DNA from: IMCC2047 sp041395865
GTDB lineage: Bacteria > Pseudomonadota > Gammaproteobacteria > Pseudomonadales > IMCC2047
Length of the DNA: 64,000 nt
Assembly (NCBI GenBank): GCA_041395865.1
Contig: JAWKZQ010000014.1
Location: 4,197-68,196, forward strand
Direction of reading: 5' to 3'
Shown here: positions 1-8,254 of the stretch, in pieces
How positions within the stretch are numbered: the first letter of the stretch is position 1
Layout: each line of letters starts with the position of its first letter
The notes under the pieces: model-generated
Databases searched by the model: none
What the model was told of the DNA's origin: nothing
The model's input: the letters and a program-made list of their open reading frames with translations, nothing else
Made by a program: the position numbers and the translations under genes

Positions 1-296
1 AGGTCTACGGCATCGAATACCAGGACCGCGACAGCAAAGAAATGCGCCGTCTCGAATTATCTGGTGTATTTGTGCAGATCGGCCTGATTCCCAACAGCGA
101 TTTCCTGAAGGGGCTGGTGGCGCTGAGCGATTACGGCGAAGTGCAGATCAACGAACGCAACGAAACCAGCGAGGCGGGTATTTTCGCCTGCGGCGATGTA
201 ACGACGGTGCCCTACAAGCAGATTGTCATTGCCATGGGCGAAGGCTCGAAGGCGGCCCTGTCGGCCTTCGAGTATCTCCTCAAACAGAGTCGTTAA
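1..296 (+). CDS. ahpF: Alkyl hydroperoxide reductase subunit F, C-terminal fragment
   Basis: This is the last 97 codons of a gene cut by the left window edge; the frame opens at base 3. AhpF is the FAD/NADH disulfide reductase that recycles the peroxiredoxin AhpC in the cytoplasm. The fragment has the C-terminal part of the pyridine-nucleotide-disulfide reductase fold: the hydrophobic strand followed by NSDFLKG, then the FAD-contacting motif GIFACGDVTTVPYKQIVIA and the closing GEGSKAALSAFEYLL. The VPYKQIVIAMGEG and SAFEYL wording separates AhpF from plain thioredoxin reductase. AhpC and the catalytic CxxC motifs would lie to the left and are not visible. The gene ends against the convergent MscS gene: the two stop codons overlap by a few bases (293-296). 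Confidence 0.88.
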   Translation, partial: VYGIEYQDRDSKEMRRLELSGVFVQIGLIPNSDFLKGLVALSDYGEVQINERNETSEAGIFACGDVTTVPYKQIVIAMGEGSKAALSAFEYLLKQSR

Positions 297-1156
297 GCCG
301 GTTTCCGGTTGATGGTCAAATTGCCATCCACATGAATATCCCGTTGCGGGAAAGCAATCACCACCTCGCTTTCCCGGAACAGGGCCTCAATCCGGAAACG
401 CAGTTCACTGCGAACCCTGCGCAGGTCGCGCTCAAGGTCCGCGTTAATCCAGACATTCAAATCAAAAATCAGCGCGTTATCACCGAAATCCTCGAACAAG
501 ACGGCAAAGGCCGGCTCCTTAAGTACGGAGGGGTGCTCCTCCGCCGCTCGAGTCATCAGCTCAACAACCCGCGGCACATCCGAACCGTAAGCCACGCCGA
601 CCCGCACGGTACAGCGGGTCAACCGGTCCATCAGCGTCCAGTTCACCACCATATTCTCCAGGAGGTGGCTGTTGGGAATCAGGATATGCACTCCATCCAC
701 CCGCCGGATACGGGTAGAGCGGGTATTAATTGCCTCCACCGTGCCGCGCAAATCCTCAATTTCCAGGAAATCGCCAATGCGGATGGGACGCTCCCACATG
801 AGAATCCATCCGCTGATAAAGTTATTGATAATATTCTGTGCCCCAAAGCCCACGCCAATGGCAACCGCTCCGGAAATAAAAGCGAAGGCGGCTAACGGAA
901 TCTGCAACATCTGTAACAGGCTCATGACCAGTACGATGAGCGCGAGGATGATATAGGCCCTGGAAATCACCTGCACCAGGTCGGGGGACACGTGCCTTTT
1001 GTGCCTTAAATACGCAATCAGCAGCCGGAAAGTCCAGCGAATCACCAGCAGCCCAATCAGCAGGAACATCAGCACAGAAAAAACCTGCAAGGGTGTGATA
1101 CTGATTTCACCGACCGAAAGAAAAGGGCTTTGCATAAATTCCTTGATACCGTCCAT
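293..1156 (-). CDS. MscS-family mechanosensitive channel (small, three-TM type)
   Basis: Predicted inner-membrane small-conductance mechanosensitive channel of about 287 residues, which releases solutes on hypo-osmotic shock. The N-terminal third has about three hydrophobic helices. The third is the pore-lining glycine/alanine-rich helix (SGAVAIGVGFGAQNIINNFISG), followed by the MscS beta domain (RPIRIGDFLEIEDLRGTVEAINTRSTRI and IPNSHLLENMVVNWT) and a mixed alpha/beta C-terminus. The longest frame begins with TTG at 1174. The ATG at 1156 is chosen here; an ATG at 1135 has a better AAGGA upstream and would give a protein 7 residues shorter. The start region lies close to the divergent CorA-type gene, so the two share a very short promoter region. 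Confidence 0.85.
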   Translation of the reverse strand: MDGIKEFMQSPFLSVGEISITPLQVFSVLMFLLIGLLVIRWTFRLLIAYLRHKRHVSPDLVQVISRAYIILALIVLVMSLLQMLQIPLAAFAFISGAVAIGVGFGAQNIINNFISGWILMWERPIRIGDFLEIEDLRGTVEAINTRSTRIRRVDGVHILIPNSHLLENMVVNWTLMDRLTRCTVRVGVAYGSDVPRVVELMTRAAEEHPSVLKEPAFAVLFEDFGDNALIFDLNVWINADLERDLRRVRSELRFRIEALFRESEVVIAFPQRDIHVDGNLTINRKPA

Positions 1157-1189
1157 AATGGGCACGTCCAACAATTAGGATTAACGGGG

Positions 1190-2146
1190 ATGATCAGAGC
1201 ATTACTGGTTAGTTTAAATCAAGATACCCGCGAAGGTGCAGCGGAATTGATTCAAAGCTGGCGGCAGGACAAAGACAGTTTCCTGTGGCTCGATTTTCAG
1301 AAGGAACTAACCGCCAAGGACAACCAGCTACTGGAAGACCTGGGATGCCACCCCCTGGCCCTGCAGGATGCCCAACGCAAGCGGCACCCCCCCAAGGCCG
1401 AGGACTTTGGCAGCAATACCTTTGCCCTGTTTCGTGGAATTAACAGCATCGAGGACAAGCTGCTGCTAAGCCACCAGCAGATCAGTTTTTTTATCGGCAA
1501 TAACTTCCTGGTCACGCTGCACAGAGGCCACTCCATCAGCATTGAGCACTTCTTCAGCGAAGCGCGTGATATCGAACTGATCAGCAACCCCTGGCTACTG
1601 GCCAGCAAAATCATGCACTTTGCCTCAGGCCGCTATCTCGAGACCATTCTCGACTTCGAGGACGCCCTCAGCGAAGCTGAGGACACCATGCTCAAGAACG
1701 GCTCCGACGACCTGATGCGCGAACTGGTCACCTACCGCTCCCGTTTGCGAAAGTTGAAACGGGTTTTCAATTATCACGAAAAACTGGCCCGTGAACTGAT
1801 GGAAATTCAATCCGATGCCTCATCGGTTATTGAGCATGCGTTGCGCGACCTCTACGACCGTTGCGAGCGCCTGAACAGCCTCAGTGACATGTATTACGAA
1901 ATCTGCGGCGACCTGATTGACGGTTACCTGTCCATCACCTCACACCAGCTCAACAACACCATGAAGATCCTCACGATCATCACGGCCATCTTCGTGCCCC
2001 TGAGTTTCCTGGCAGGTCTTTACGGCATGAACTTTGACCACATCCCCGAACTCCATTACCGCTATGGCTATTTCGTCGTACTCGGTGTGATGTTCAGTAT
2101 TGTCGCCGTCATGCTCTATCTGTTCCGGCGCTTTCGCTGGTTCTAG
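1190..2146 (+). CDS. CorA/ZntB-type divalent metal transporter
   Basis: A 318-residue 2-TM-GxN family membrane protein. The large N-terminal cytoplasmic domain is mixed alpha/beta, then a long charged helix (about residues 150-250), and two C-terminal membrane helices. The first helix ends in the signature YGMNF (family motif GMN), which forms the selectivity filter of the pentameric channel. CorA members carry Mg2+, Co2+ or Ni2+ and ZntB members carry Zn2+. The sequence (start MIRALLVSLN, end YLFRRFRWF) resembles the ZntB branch, but I cannot fix the substrate. The ATG at 1190 is preceded by AGGA/GGGG. An upstream in-frame ATG at 1130 would run into the divergent MscS gene and adds sequence with no family resemblance. 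Confidence 0.83.
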   Translation: MIRALLVSLNQDTREGAAELIQSWRQDKDSFLWLDFQKELTAKDNQLLEDLGCHPLALQDAQRKRHPPKAEDFGSNTFALFRGINSIEDKLLLSHQQISFFIGNNFLVTLHRGHSISIEHFFSEARDIELISNPWLLASKIMHFASGRYLETILDFEDALSEAEDTMLKNGSDDLMRELVTYRSRLRKLKRVFNYHEKLARELMEIQSDASSVIEHALRDLYDRCERLNSLSDMYYEICGDLIDGYLSITSHQLNNTMKILTIITAIFVPLSFLAGLYGMNFDHIPELHYRYGYFVVLGVMFSIVAVMLYLFRRFRWF

Positions 2147-2237
2147 ACCGGCACCGGGCTCAAGAAAGTACGACCTTTTTCCGTCACGAAAACATGTTAT
2201 TTTGGCCGTCTAACGAAAAGGAATCCGACGCTACCCT

Positions 2238-3602
2238 ATGAATAAAATACCGCACGCCACCATTCGCCCCAAAAGCACATTAAACCTGCTTTCCCAGCAT
2301 GAAATCACCGGCCTGACATCCTCCGAGGAGTCCACCTACAAGCTCTACCGCGACTGCGCACTGGCCATCCTCAATACCGATACCCAGCAGGACGACGCCG
2401 CACAGATTCTCGCCGACCACTCGGATTTTGATATTCGCGTCATTCCTCAGTCGCGAGGCGTCAAACTGGATATCCACAACGCACCCGCAGCGGCCTTCGT
2501 CGACGGCGAAATGATTAAGGGTATCCGCAAACACCTGTTTTCGGCATTGCGCGACATTGTTTTCACCGAGTTTAAAATCAGCGGCGAGCGCCGTTTTAAC
2601 CTGGAGAAATCCGAAGGCATCACCGACGCCGTTTTCCGCATCCTGCGCAACGCCAGTGTGGTGAAGCCCAATGTCCACCCCAACCTGGCCGTCTGCTGGG
2701 GCGGTCACTCAATCCCTCGCGAAGAGTACGATTATTCGAAGGAAGTGGGCTACCAGATGGGGCTTCGAGGCTTGGATATCGTAACCGGTTGCGGCATTGG
2801 CGCCATGAAGGGCCCCATGAAGGGAGCGGCCGTGGGCCACGCCAAACAACAAATCAAGCAGGGTCGTTACATCGGCATCAGCGAACCGGGCATCATCGCC
2901 TCCGAGTCGCCCAACGCCATTGTCAATGAGCTGGTCATCATGCCGGATATCGAAAAACGACTGGAAGCTTTTGTGCGTATGGCTCACTGCATCCTCGTGT
3001 TTCCCGGCGGGGTCGGTACGGTCGAGGAAGTTCTCTATCTGCTCAGCATCCTGACACATCCGGAAAACCACCAGTCGCTGCCGCTGATTTTTACCGGCCC
3101 GTCCTCCTGCGCCACCTACTTTGAGGAACTGGATCACTTCCTGCGCACCACACTCGGCGACGAGGTTACCAGGTTCTATCGCATTATCATCGCCGATGCG
3201 CCCGCCGTCGCACGCCAAGTAAAGGAAGCCATCGAAAAGGTCCATGCCAAACGCCGTAAAAAGCAGGAAGCCTACTACTTCAACTGGTCGCTACATATCG
3301 ACGAAAGCCTGCAATTTCCCTTTCTTCCGACCCATGAAAATATGGCGGCCCTGGCACTGAGCTTCGAGCTGCCCATTCACCAGCGCGCCGCGCAACTTCG
3401 CGCCGCCTTCTCGGGACTGGTTGCCGGTAACGTCAAAGCCTTTGGGATTGCACAGGTCAACAAGCACGGTCCTTACCGGATCAGCGGGGATGCCGTTATC
3501 CTGGACGAAATCGACAAGTTACTACGCAGTTTTATCCGCCAGAAACGGATGAAACTGGGTATCAGCGAAGACAAGTATCGCCCCTGCTACGAGCTGGCCT
3601 AG
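2238..3602 (+). CDS. ppnN: Pyrimidine/purine nucleotide 5'-monophosphate nucleosidase
   Basis: A 454-residue LOG-family enzyme of the PpnN (YgdH) type, which hydrolyses nucleoside 5'-monophosphates to the base and ribose 5-phosphate in the cytoplasm; in E. coli it responds to (p)ppGpp. The N-terminal domain (to about residue 145) is followed by the Rossmann-like lysine-decarboxylase-like core. That core carries CWGGHSIPREEYDY, the GCGIGAMKGPMKGA nucleotide loop and the catalytic PGGVGTVEEVLYLLS (PGGxGTxxE) motif, then a C-terminal DUF3412-type domain. Length and layout match E. coli PpnN. It stands alone as a single-gene unit, convergent with the cupin gene; a short hairpin (about 3619-3644) between them lacks a clear U-tract. 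Confidence 0.9.
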   Translation: MNKIPHATIRPKSTLNLLSQHEITGLTSSEESTYKLYRDCALAILNTDTQQDDAAQILADHSDFDIRVIPQSRGVKLDIHNAPAAAFVDGEMIKGIRKHLFSALRDIVFTEFKISGERRFNLEKSEGITDAVFRILRNASVVKPNVHPNLAVCWGGHSIPREEYDYSKEVGYQMGLRGLDIVTGCGIGAMKGPMKGAAVGHAKQQIKQGRYIGISEPGIIASESPNAIVNELVIMPDIEKRLEAFVRMAHCILVFPGGVGTVEEVLYLLSILTHPENHQSLPLIFTGPSSCATYFEELDHFLRTTLGDEVTRFYRIIIADAPAVARQVKEAIEKVHAKRRKKQEAYYFNWSLHIDESLQFPFLPTHENMAALALSFELPIHQRAAQLRAAFSGLVAGNVKAFGIAQVNKHGPYRISGDAVILDEIDKLLRSFIRQKRMKLGISEDKYRPCYELA

Positions 3603-3652
3603 GACCCAGAGAGAGGACACCCCTTTCCGTTTACGGTGAGGGGCGCCCGCAT

Positions 3653-4054
3653 TTATGCCAGCCCCAGCTTCTCAAGCCCTGCCGCCAGCGACCTGGTTTC
3701 AATCATAAAAAGCTCCCGGTAGTCGCCCTGCAACGCCCAGGTACCGGTAAAACCGGCAGGCACAATAAAACTGTCCCCGGCCTTAAACACCTGCGCCTGG
3801 CCTGACGCATCGGTCAATATCGCCGAACCGGACAACAGGTGTACATACTCATCAAAGGGGTAATCGGTGAAGTTCAGGATTCCAGGATCACTCTGGTAGA
3901 CATACATGGTGAACTCACCGACGAAAACTTCATAAGCGCCATGTTTGTGGCTATCGCCCCGGATGCCGGTTGGCCAGGGTGCCATTGCCTCGACTTCAAC
4001 ACGCTTCATTTGCGCGGTATCAATACGTTTTGGACTCGCGGTTTCTATCGACAT
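3653..4054 (-). CDS. Cupin-fold protein of unknown substrate
   Basis: A 133-residue single-domain cupin. The barrel motif is recognisable: DEYVHLLSGSAILTDASGQ (cupin motif 1 like, with the usual metal-binding histidine) and FKAGDSFIVPAGFTGTW (motif 2, where the usual histidine of PxxxxH is replaced). It looks like the DUF861/ethanolamine-utilisation-like cupin group, often small sugar-acid or ligand-binding proteins. The ATG at 4054 is chosen because a GGGAGGGGG ribosome site lies just upstream; longer in-frame starts add 61 residues of non-cupin, arginine-rich sequence. Divergent from the next gene across about 240 bases. No function is assigned. Confidence 0.72.
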   Translation of the reverse strand: MSIETASPKRIDTAQMKRVEVEAMAPWPTGIRGDSHKHGAYEVFVGEFTMYVYQSDPGILNFTDYPFDEYVHLLSGSAILTDASGQAQVFKAGDSFIVPAGFTGTWALQGDYRELFMIETRSLAAGLEKLGLA

Positions 4055-4148
4055 GCTTTTCCCCCTCCCGGAACAGCGCCAATGCTGGCAACAAACAAAA
4101 TTGTAACGCCAAGTGGAAAAGCCTGTCTTATCTCTAAGTCCATAAAAT

Positions 4149-4164
4149 TTGGACAATTTTCCAA
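4149..4164. promoter_or_regulatory. Short inverted repeat in divergent intergenic region
   Basis: TTGGA (4149-4153) and TCCAA (4160-4164) form a 5-bp inverted repeat in an AT-rich stretch between the cupin gene and the unknown gene at 4293. It sits where a divergent promoter or operator would be expected. The arms are short and could be chance. Confidence 0.25.
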
Positions 4165-4292
4165 TACAAGACAAATTTCCGCTGGGTAGGCGTAAAATTG
4201 AATGACCAGGCTGGCGCCTTCTCACCTCGAGAAGCACCCGCTATGTTGGTTGCTTAAACAGGCAACGTCCCCAACAACAGAAGGGAGGTGCG

Positions 4293-4637
4293 ATGATGCA
4301 AGGCTCCATTCTTTCAATCGGCAGTTACGGTGTCGGCACTCAATCACTGCTCGGCAGCTACGAAGACGAATGCGTCGGCAGTCCGCCGGCTTTTAGAGAG
4401 GGTATCGTGGTCTCACGCATGGAGGGGGAAAAGGTTTATGTCAGGGACTGGCACATCCAGGCTCACTTTACCGGCGAGCAGGCATTGGAACATTTTGAGG
4501 AAGCGAAAAACCACCAGCAGTTTGACTTCGCCTTTTCCGATGAACGCGAGGCCCAGGATGGCGACATCTTCGACGGTGACGACCCGATCCTGCAAAAACA
4601 ACTCAAAAGCAAGCTTGAGGGACTGGCGTCACGCTAG
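4293..4637 (+). CDS. Small acidic protein of unknown function
   Basis: A 114-residue predicted cytoplasmic protein that I do not recognise. A strong ribosome site (AAGGGAGG, 4281-4288) sits just ahead of two adjacent ATG codons (4293 and 4296), which supports real translation. The N-terminal half is small-residue rich (GSYGVGTQSLLGSYEDE) and looks like short beta-strands. The C-terminal half is acidic (EREAQDGDIFDGDDP) and ends in a lysine-rich helix. There is no signal peptide, membrane segment or cysteine motif. The only cysteine is near residue 30. It lies 53 bases before the GFA-fold gene and may be cotranscribed with it. Confidence 0.6.
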   Translation: MMQGSILSIGSYGVGTQSLLGSYEDECVGSPPAFREGIVVSRMEGEKVYVRDWHIQAHFTGEQALEHFEEAKNHQQFDFAFSDEREAQDGDIFDGDDPILQKQLKSKLEGLASR

Positions 4638-4690
4638 CCGCCCCGGCTTGCATCCCACAACGTTTATCCCGTATAGAGGAGGATAAAATC

Positions 4691-5128
4691 ATGTCAGGCA
4701 CATACCACGGCGGGTGTGATCATATTCACACCCACTCAAATAATGACCCGATTGATAATCACATCTGTCACTGCTCTGTCTGTAAAAGCGTTACCGGGCA
4801 GCCCACCACCCATGTGGTTTTTTTCAACTATAAGGACCTGGAAGTGGATAACCCGGACAGCCTCAGTCGCCAGCCCTTTAACGCTAACAACCCTGACGGC
4901 CCACTGGAGCTGTGCACCTGCGCGACCTGCGGTACCCCCATCATGCTGGACGATAAGGCGCATCGCATTCGCGTGATTGTGCCCAACCTGATGGGCTACG
5001 ACGACGGAAAATTACCGGCAAGCTACCACGCTTTCTACGATCCTGCGACCGGTGTAGCCAAACCGGATGACGGCCGCCCTGTCTACGAAGGGCTTCGCCC
5101 TGACTTTGAGTGGCCCGCCTCATCCTGA
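4691..5128 (+). CDS. GFA/Mss4-fold zinc-binding protein with an altered first metal motif
   Basis: A 145-residue protein of the glutathione-dependent formaldehyde-activating (GFA, CENP-V) family. The Mss4-like fold is supported by CHCSVCKSVTGQP near residue 30 and the CTCATCGTPIM pair near residue 78, which normally bind the structural zinc. Family members usually begin GGCxCGxVRY; here the opening GGC is followed by DHIHTHSN, so the second cysteine of the first pair is missing and replaced by a histidine-rich loop. Most family members have no proven formaldehyde role, so only the fold is called. GAGGAGG-like ribosome site upstream (4676-4682). Probably cotranscribed with the small unknown gene. 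Confidence 0.75.
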   Translation: MSGTYHGGCDHIHTHSNNDPIDNHICHCSVCKSVTGQPTTHVVFFNYKDLEVDNPDSLSRQPFNANNPDGPLELCTCATCGTPIMLDDKAHRIRVIVPNLMGYDDGKLPASYHAFYDPATGVAKPDDGRPVYEGLRPDFEWPASS

Positions 5129-5151
5129 CCGCAGACAAGCCAAGCGACCAA

Positions 5152-5193
5152 CCCGTTGCCGATCGCCTACCGGCGTTAAGCCCCGGCAACGGG
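5152..5193 (+). terminator. Hairpin after the GFA-fold gene
   Basis: CCCGTTGCCG (5152-5161) pairs perfectly with CGGCAACGGG (5184-5193); a second small stem (GCC/GGC, 5165-5174) sits in the loop. It lies 24 bases after the GFA stop codon. There is no U-tract, so termination would be weak or Rho-assisted; it could also be a transcript-stabilising hairpin. Confidence 0.4.
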
Positions 5194-5287
5194 CGTTCTC
5201 GCTCCCCAGAAACGTTTAAGTAAAGCGCCTGGCTGCGGTTTCATCACAAATCGCAGTCAAGACTTGACGGGCGGTCGCTAACAAAAA

Positions 5288-5307
5288 GATAATTACGAAT
5301 CATTATC
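5288..5307 (+). promoter_or_regulatory. Candidate Fur box upstream of the iron permease
   Basis: GATAATTACGAATCATTATC reads as an imperfect palindrome of the Fur consensus (GATAATGATAATCATTATC) with a one-base expansion in the middle, and continues into another ATT repeat (to 5310). It lies 28 bases before the ATG of the FTR1-type iron permease, exactly where iron repression would act. A TATAAG (-10-like) sits at 5321-5326. Confidence 0.7.
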
Positions 5308-5334
5308 ATTAGTAAGCCACTATAAGATATCGCC

Positions 5335-7281
5335 ATGCTACTGCGCCTGCTGTGCTCTACCCGCCCCCTGAACGTCTTCAAACCGGCTTTTTTAATTCTG
5401 CTGGTCGCACTTTACGCCCTGCTCCCGACCAGCGCGATCGCCGATTCCGGCCCTGAGGTTAACATCCGTCAACTCGCCCAACTGGCTGAATATATTGGCG
5501 TAGACTACAGCGAAGCCGTGTCAGAGGGCCGTGTTACGCACCCCGGCGAGTACCAGGAAATGCAGGAATTCTCGCAAATCATCGCCGATGCCAGCCAACA
5601 GCTCCCCCAGTCGGCTAACCTCAAAGCCCAAGCGCTGGCGCTTAACAGGGCCGTTCAGGACAAGGCTTCGCTCGCAGATGTCCGCCACCTGACTTCCGCA
5701 CTGCGCCGTACCCTGCTTGAACTTACCCCACAGGCATCTTTACCCGGTACCCTGCTACCAGAGCAGGAAGTCCGGCAACTGTTTGCAACCAACTGCACAG
5801 CCTGTCACGGTGCTACGGGGCAAGGCGACGGCCCCATGGCGGCCAGCCTGGAGCCCGCCCCGACCAACTTTACTGACCAGGAGCGCGCCCTGAATCGTTC
5901 CGTTCTGGGTCTTTACGATGCCATTGCCAACGGGATCGAAGGCACAGCGATGCCCGCCTTCTCCCAGCTCACCAACCAGCAACAATGGTCTATCGCTTTC
6001 TACGTTGGAAGCCTGGCCTTTACCGGGGCAAAATCTCCTGCAGCCGATACCCCAGCCGCCACCCTTGATCAGCTGGTTAATTACAGCCCCGCCCAGCTGG
6101 CGCGCGAGCTGCCCGGCGTCAATGAAACGGAGATAGCCGCCTTACGTGCCGCGCCAACCCGGCTGTTTACCCGGTCGCAAACACCGTTGGCCCTCACGCG
6201 TGACCACCTTAACCGCGCCCTGGAAGCTCACCATAAGGGCGACTACCTGACCGCCAGCAACCTCGCCGTGAGCGCCTACCTGGACGGCTTCGAGCTGATC
6301 GAAAACAACCTGGACGCCCGGGATGAAAAACTGCGCCGAAATATCGAAGCAGGCCTTATGAAGCTGAGGCAGGCACTGGCGCGTTCACAGAATAACGCGG
6401 AAGTCGACGAGTTGATGGCCGCGACACTGCAACAACTGGAGCATGCCGATCAGCTGCTGACTGCCCAGACGCTTTCCAACAGCACACTGCTCACCGCCAG
6501 CTTCGTTATCCTGTTGCGCGAAGGGCTGGAAGCACTGCTGGTTGTACTGGCGCTTGCGACCGTGCTGATCCGCACAGAGCGCCGCGATACCCTGAAATTC
6601 GTACACCTTGGCTGGTTTAGCGCGCTGATCGCGGGCGGCGCTACCTGGCTGGCCGCCCAGTCCCTGGTTACCATCAGTGGCGCCAGTCGAGAGCTCATGG
6701 AAGGTTTTGCGGCCGGACTTGCTGCGATCGTGCTCTTCTATGTCGGTGTCTGGATGCACAGTAAAACCCATGCGGATCATTGGCAAAACTACATACAGCG
6801 GAACATCAACTCACACCTCAAAGCCGGTACACTGTGGGGCATTGCCGGTCTGGCCTTTGTTGCCGTTTATCGCGAGGTTTTTGAAACCGTTCTCTTCTAC
6901 CAGTCCCTGCTGGTGCAGGCTGGCACATCGCAGGGGGCCTTTGTCGTCGGAGGATTCCTGCTGGGCGTTGCCGCCCTTGCGGCCACAACCTGGGTGCTGA
7001 CCCGCTTTTCCATCAGGCTTCCCATCGGGCGCTTCTTTGCCGCAACCACTTACCTGATGTTGGCGCTGGCGTTCATCCTGACCGGCAAAGCGGTTTCAGC
7101 ACTGCAGGAGGCCGCAATGATCCCCGTTAGCCGCATGCCCTTTAGCTCAAGCCTCGACTGGATCGGATTCAACGCCACCTGGCAGGGCACCTTGGCCCAG
7201 AGTACCATCGTGGTTCTCTTTATAGTCTTTGTCGTACGCTCCCGGCTTAAGTCCAAAGCGGGCAGCGAAGCCCTGACCTGA
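5335..7281 (+). CDS. Cytochrome c domain fused to FTR1-family high-affinity iron permease
   Basis: A 648-residue iron uptake protein. A signal/anchor segment (residues about 15-37) leads to a periplasmic part with a class I cytochrome c domain (haem motif CTACHG near residue 155, axial Met in GTAMPAF near 205). A helical region follows, then about seven membrane helices of the FTR1/EfeU permease. Both iron-handling REXXE motifs are present (REGLE near residue 397 and REVFE near 516). In FTR1 systems Fe2+ is oxidised and Fe3+ passed through the permease; the fused cytochrome presumably takes the electron (inference). Single gene behind a Fur-like box. The ATG at 5335 has no Shine-Dalgarno and lies only about 9 bases beyond a -10-like TATAAG, so a leaderless mRNA is possible. 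Confidence 0.88.
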   Translation: MLLRLLCSTRPLNVFKPAFLILLVALYALLPTSAIADSGPEVNIRQLAQLAEYIGVDYSEAVSEGRVTHPGEYQEMQEFSQIIADASQQLPQSANLKAQALALNRAVQDKASLADVRHLTSALRRTLLELTPQASLPGTLLPEQEVRQLFATNCTACHGATGQGDGPMAASLEPAPTNFTDQERALNRSVLGLYDAIANGIEGTAMPAFSQLTNQQQWSIAFYVGSLAFTGAKSPAADTPAATLDQLVNYSPAQLARELPGVNETEIAALRAAPTRLFTRSQTPLALTRDHLNRALEAHHKGDYLTASNLAVSAYLDGFELIENNLDARDEKLRRNIEAGLMKLRQALARSQNNAEVDELMAATLQQLEHADQLLTAQTLSNSTLLTASFVILLREGLEALLVVLALATVLIRTERRDTLKFVHLGWFSALIAGGATWLAAQSLVTISGASRELMEGFAAGLAAIVLFYVGVWMHSKTHADHWQNYIQRNINSHLKAGTLWGIAGLAFVAVYREVFETVLFYQSLLVQAGTSQGAFVVGGFLLGVAALAATTWVLTRFSIRLPIGRFFAATTYLMLALAFILTGKAVSALQEAAMIPVSRMPFSSSLDWIGFNATWQGTLAQSTIVVLFIVFVVRSRLKSKAGSEALT

Positions 7282-7314
7282 TAAAGCGCACAACAATCCT
7301 GCGCCGCCCATGCG

Positions 7315-7357
7315 AATAAAAAAGCACCCTCAACCCTGGAATATTCAGGGGTTGAGG
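7315..7357 (-). terminator. Rho-independent terminator of the isochorismatase gene
   Basis: On the minus strand a long stem (CCCTCAACCC paired with GGGTTGAGGG, 7326-7357) is followed by a run of six T and a further AT-rich stretch (7315-7324). It lies 65 bases beyond the stop codon of the minus-strand hydrolase gene and also separates it from the convergent iron permease. Confidence 0.8.
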
Positions 7358-7421
7358 GCTCCGCAGATTCCGTCAAACCGGTTTCACCGGCCATAGCTCG
7401 GTCAATGGGGAACGCGCGCCC

Positions 7422-8027
7422 CTAATCTGGAACATCCTCAACCGATGGCACAACCGCTGACGGAAGGTCCGACAAGGCCGCCAGGGCCGCCTCATGAACC
7501 TGTCCAGCGGGCAGTGCTTTACCCGTTACGCGTGAGGGTAAGGCTCTGGTTGCTGTGGCAGAAGCGACAACTGTCGGGTTATATCCCAAACTAAAGCCAC
7601 CGCGAGCCGTTGAGTTGACACACATATGGGACATAAAACCTGCCAGAATCAGGTTTTTGGTGCCCGTTTGCTTAACCAGGTCATCCAGTTCGGTTTGGGT
7701 AAAGGCATTCGGGAAGGCTTTGGTGATGACAGGTTCACCGGCCATTGGCGCGACAATATCCGCAATCTGACCGATATGATCAGTGACGTCATAGGGAGAA
7801 CCCGGCCCTGCATCATGCTGTATGTGAAAGATTGGCCGGTCTGCGCGACGAAACCGCTCCAGAAGCTTTTTACATTCCTCTAGTGCAGCCTCCACACCAT
7901 CCAGCTTCATCACACCTTCGGTGTAGGTGTTTTGCGCATCAATGATAATGAGCACAGAGTTACTCACCGGGCTTGCCTCATTGCCTAAACCGGCAATATC
8001 ACGAATCGTTTTCAATCCAGTCATCAT
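7422..8027 (-). CDS. Isochorismatase-family cysteine hydrolase
   Basis: A 201-residue cytoplasmic enzyme of the isochorismatase/nicotinamidase superfamily. The catalytic triad is visible: Asp in SVLIIIDAQNTYTEG, Lys in VITKAFPNAF, and the nucleophile Cys in GFMSHMCVNSTARGGFSLGY. Members hydrolyse isochorismate, nicotinamide, biuret, N-carbamoyl compounds and similar substrates; the substrate here cannot be read off. The start at 8027 (or the adjacent ATG at 8024, better spaced) follows AGGAAGGA. The open frame extends 104 codons further upstream, but that part overlaps the divergent PEP-CTERM gene and lacks family similarity. It has its own terminator. Confidence 0.82.
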   Translation of the reverse strand: MMTGLKTIRDIAGLGNEASPVSNSVLIIIDAQNTYTEGVMKLDGVEAALEECKKLLERFRRADRPIFHIQHDAGPGSPYDVTDHIGQIADIVAPMAGEPVITKAFPNAFTQTELDDLVKQTGTKNLILAGFMSHMCVNSTARGGFSLGYNPTVVASATATRALPSRVTGKALPAGQVHEAALAALSDLPSAVVPSVEDVPD

Positions 8028-8254
8028 TCCTTCCTGTTTATTTCCGTTAGTCCGTTTATCCGTAGCGCAACTATAGCGCCCACGGCACCCAGCACAACAG
8101 CTTTCGCTGTCGTCATTTTTTACAATTCGCTTAATTACAGCCCCACCATCAACCATAACCCATTGATTTAAAATGGATGGCCCGATTTTTGCGTGACTAA
8201 GGCAAAGCAAGCCATTCACACTTAACACAAAGAGCAAACTAAAGGATCTTACCA

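Noticed and set aside
3619..3644. Hairpin between ppnN and the cupin gene as a terminator
   Set aside because: The stem is short and there is no U-tract on either strand, so I do not list it as a terminator.
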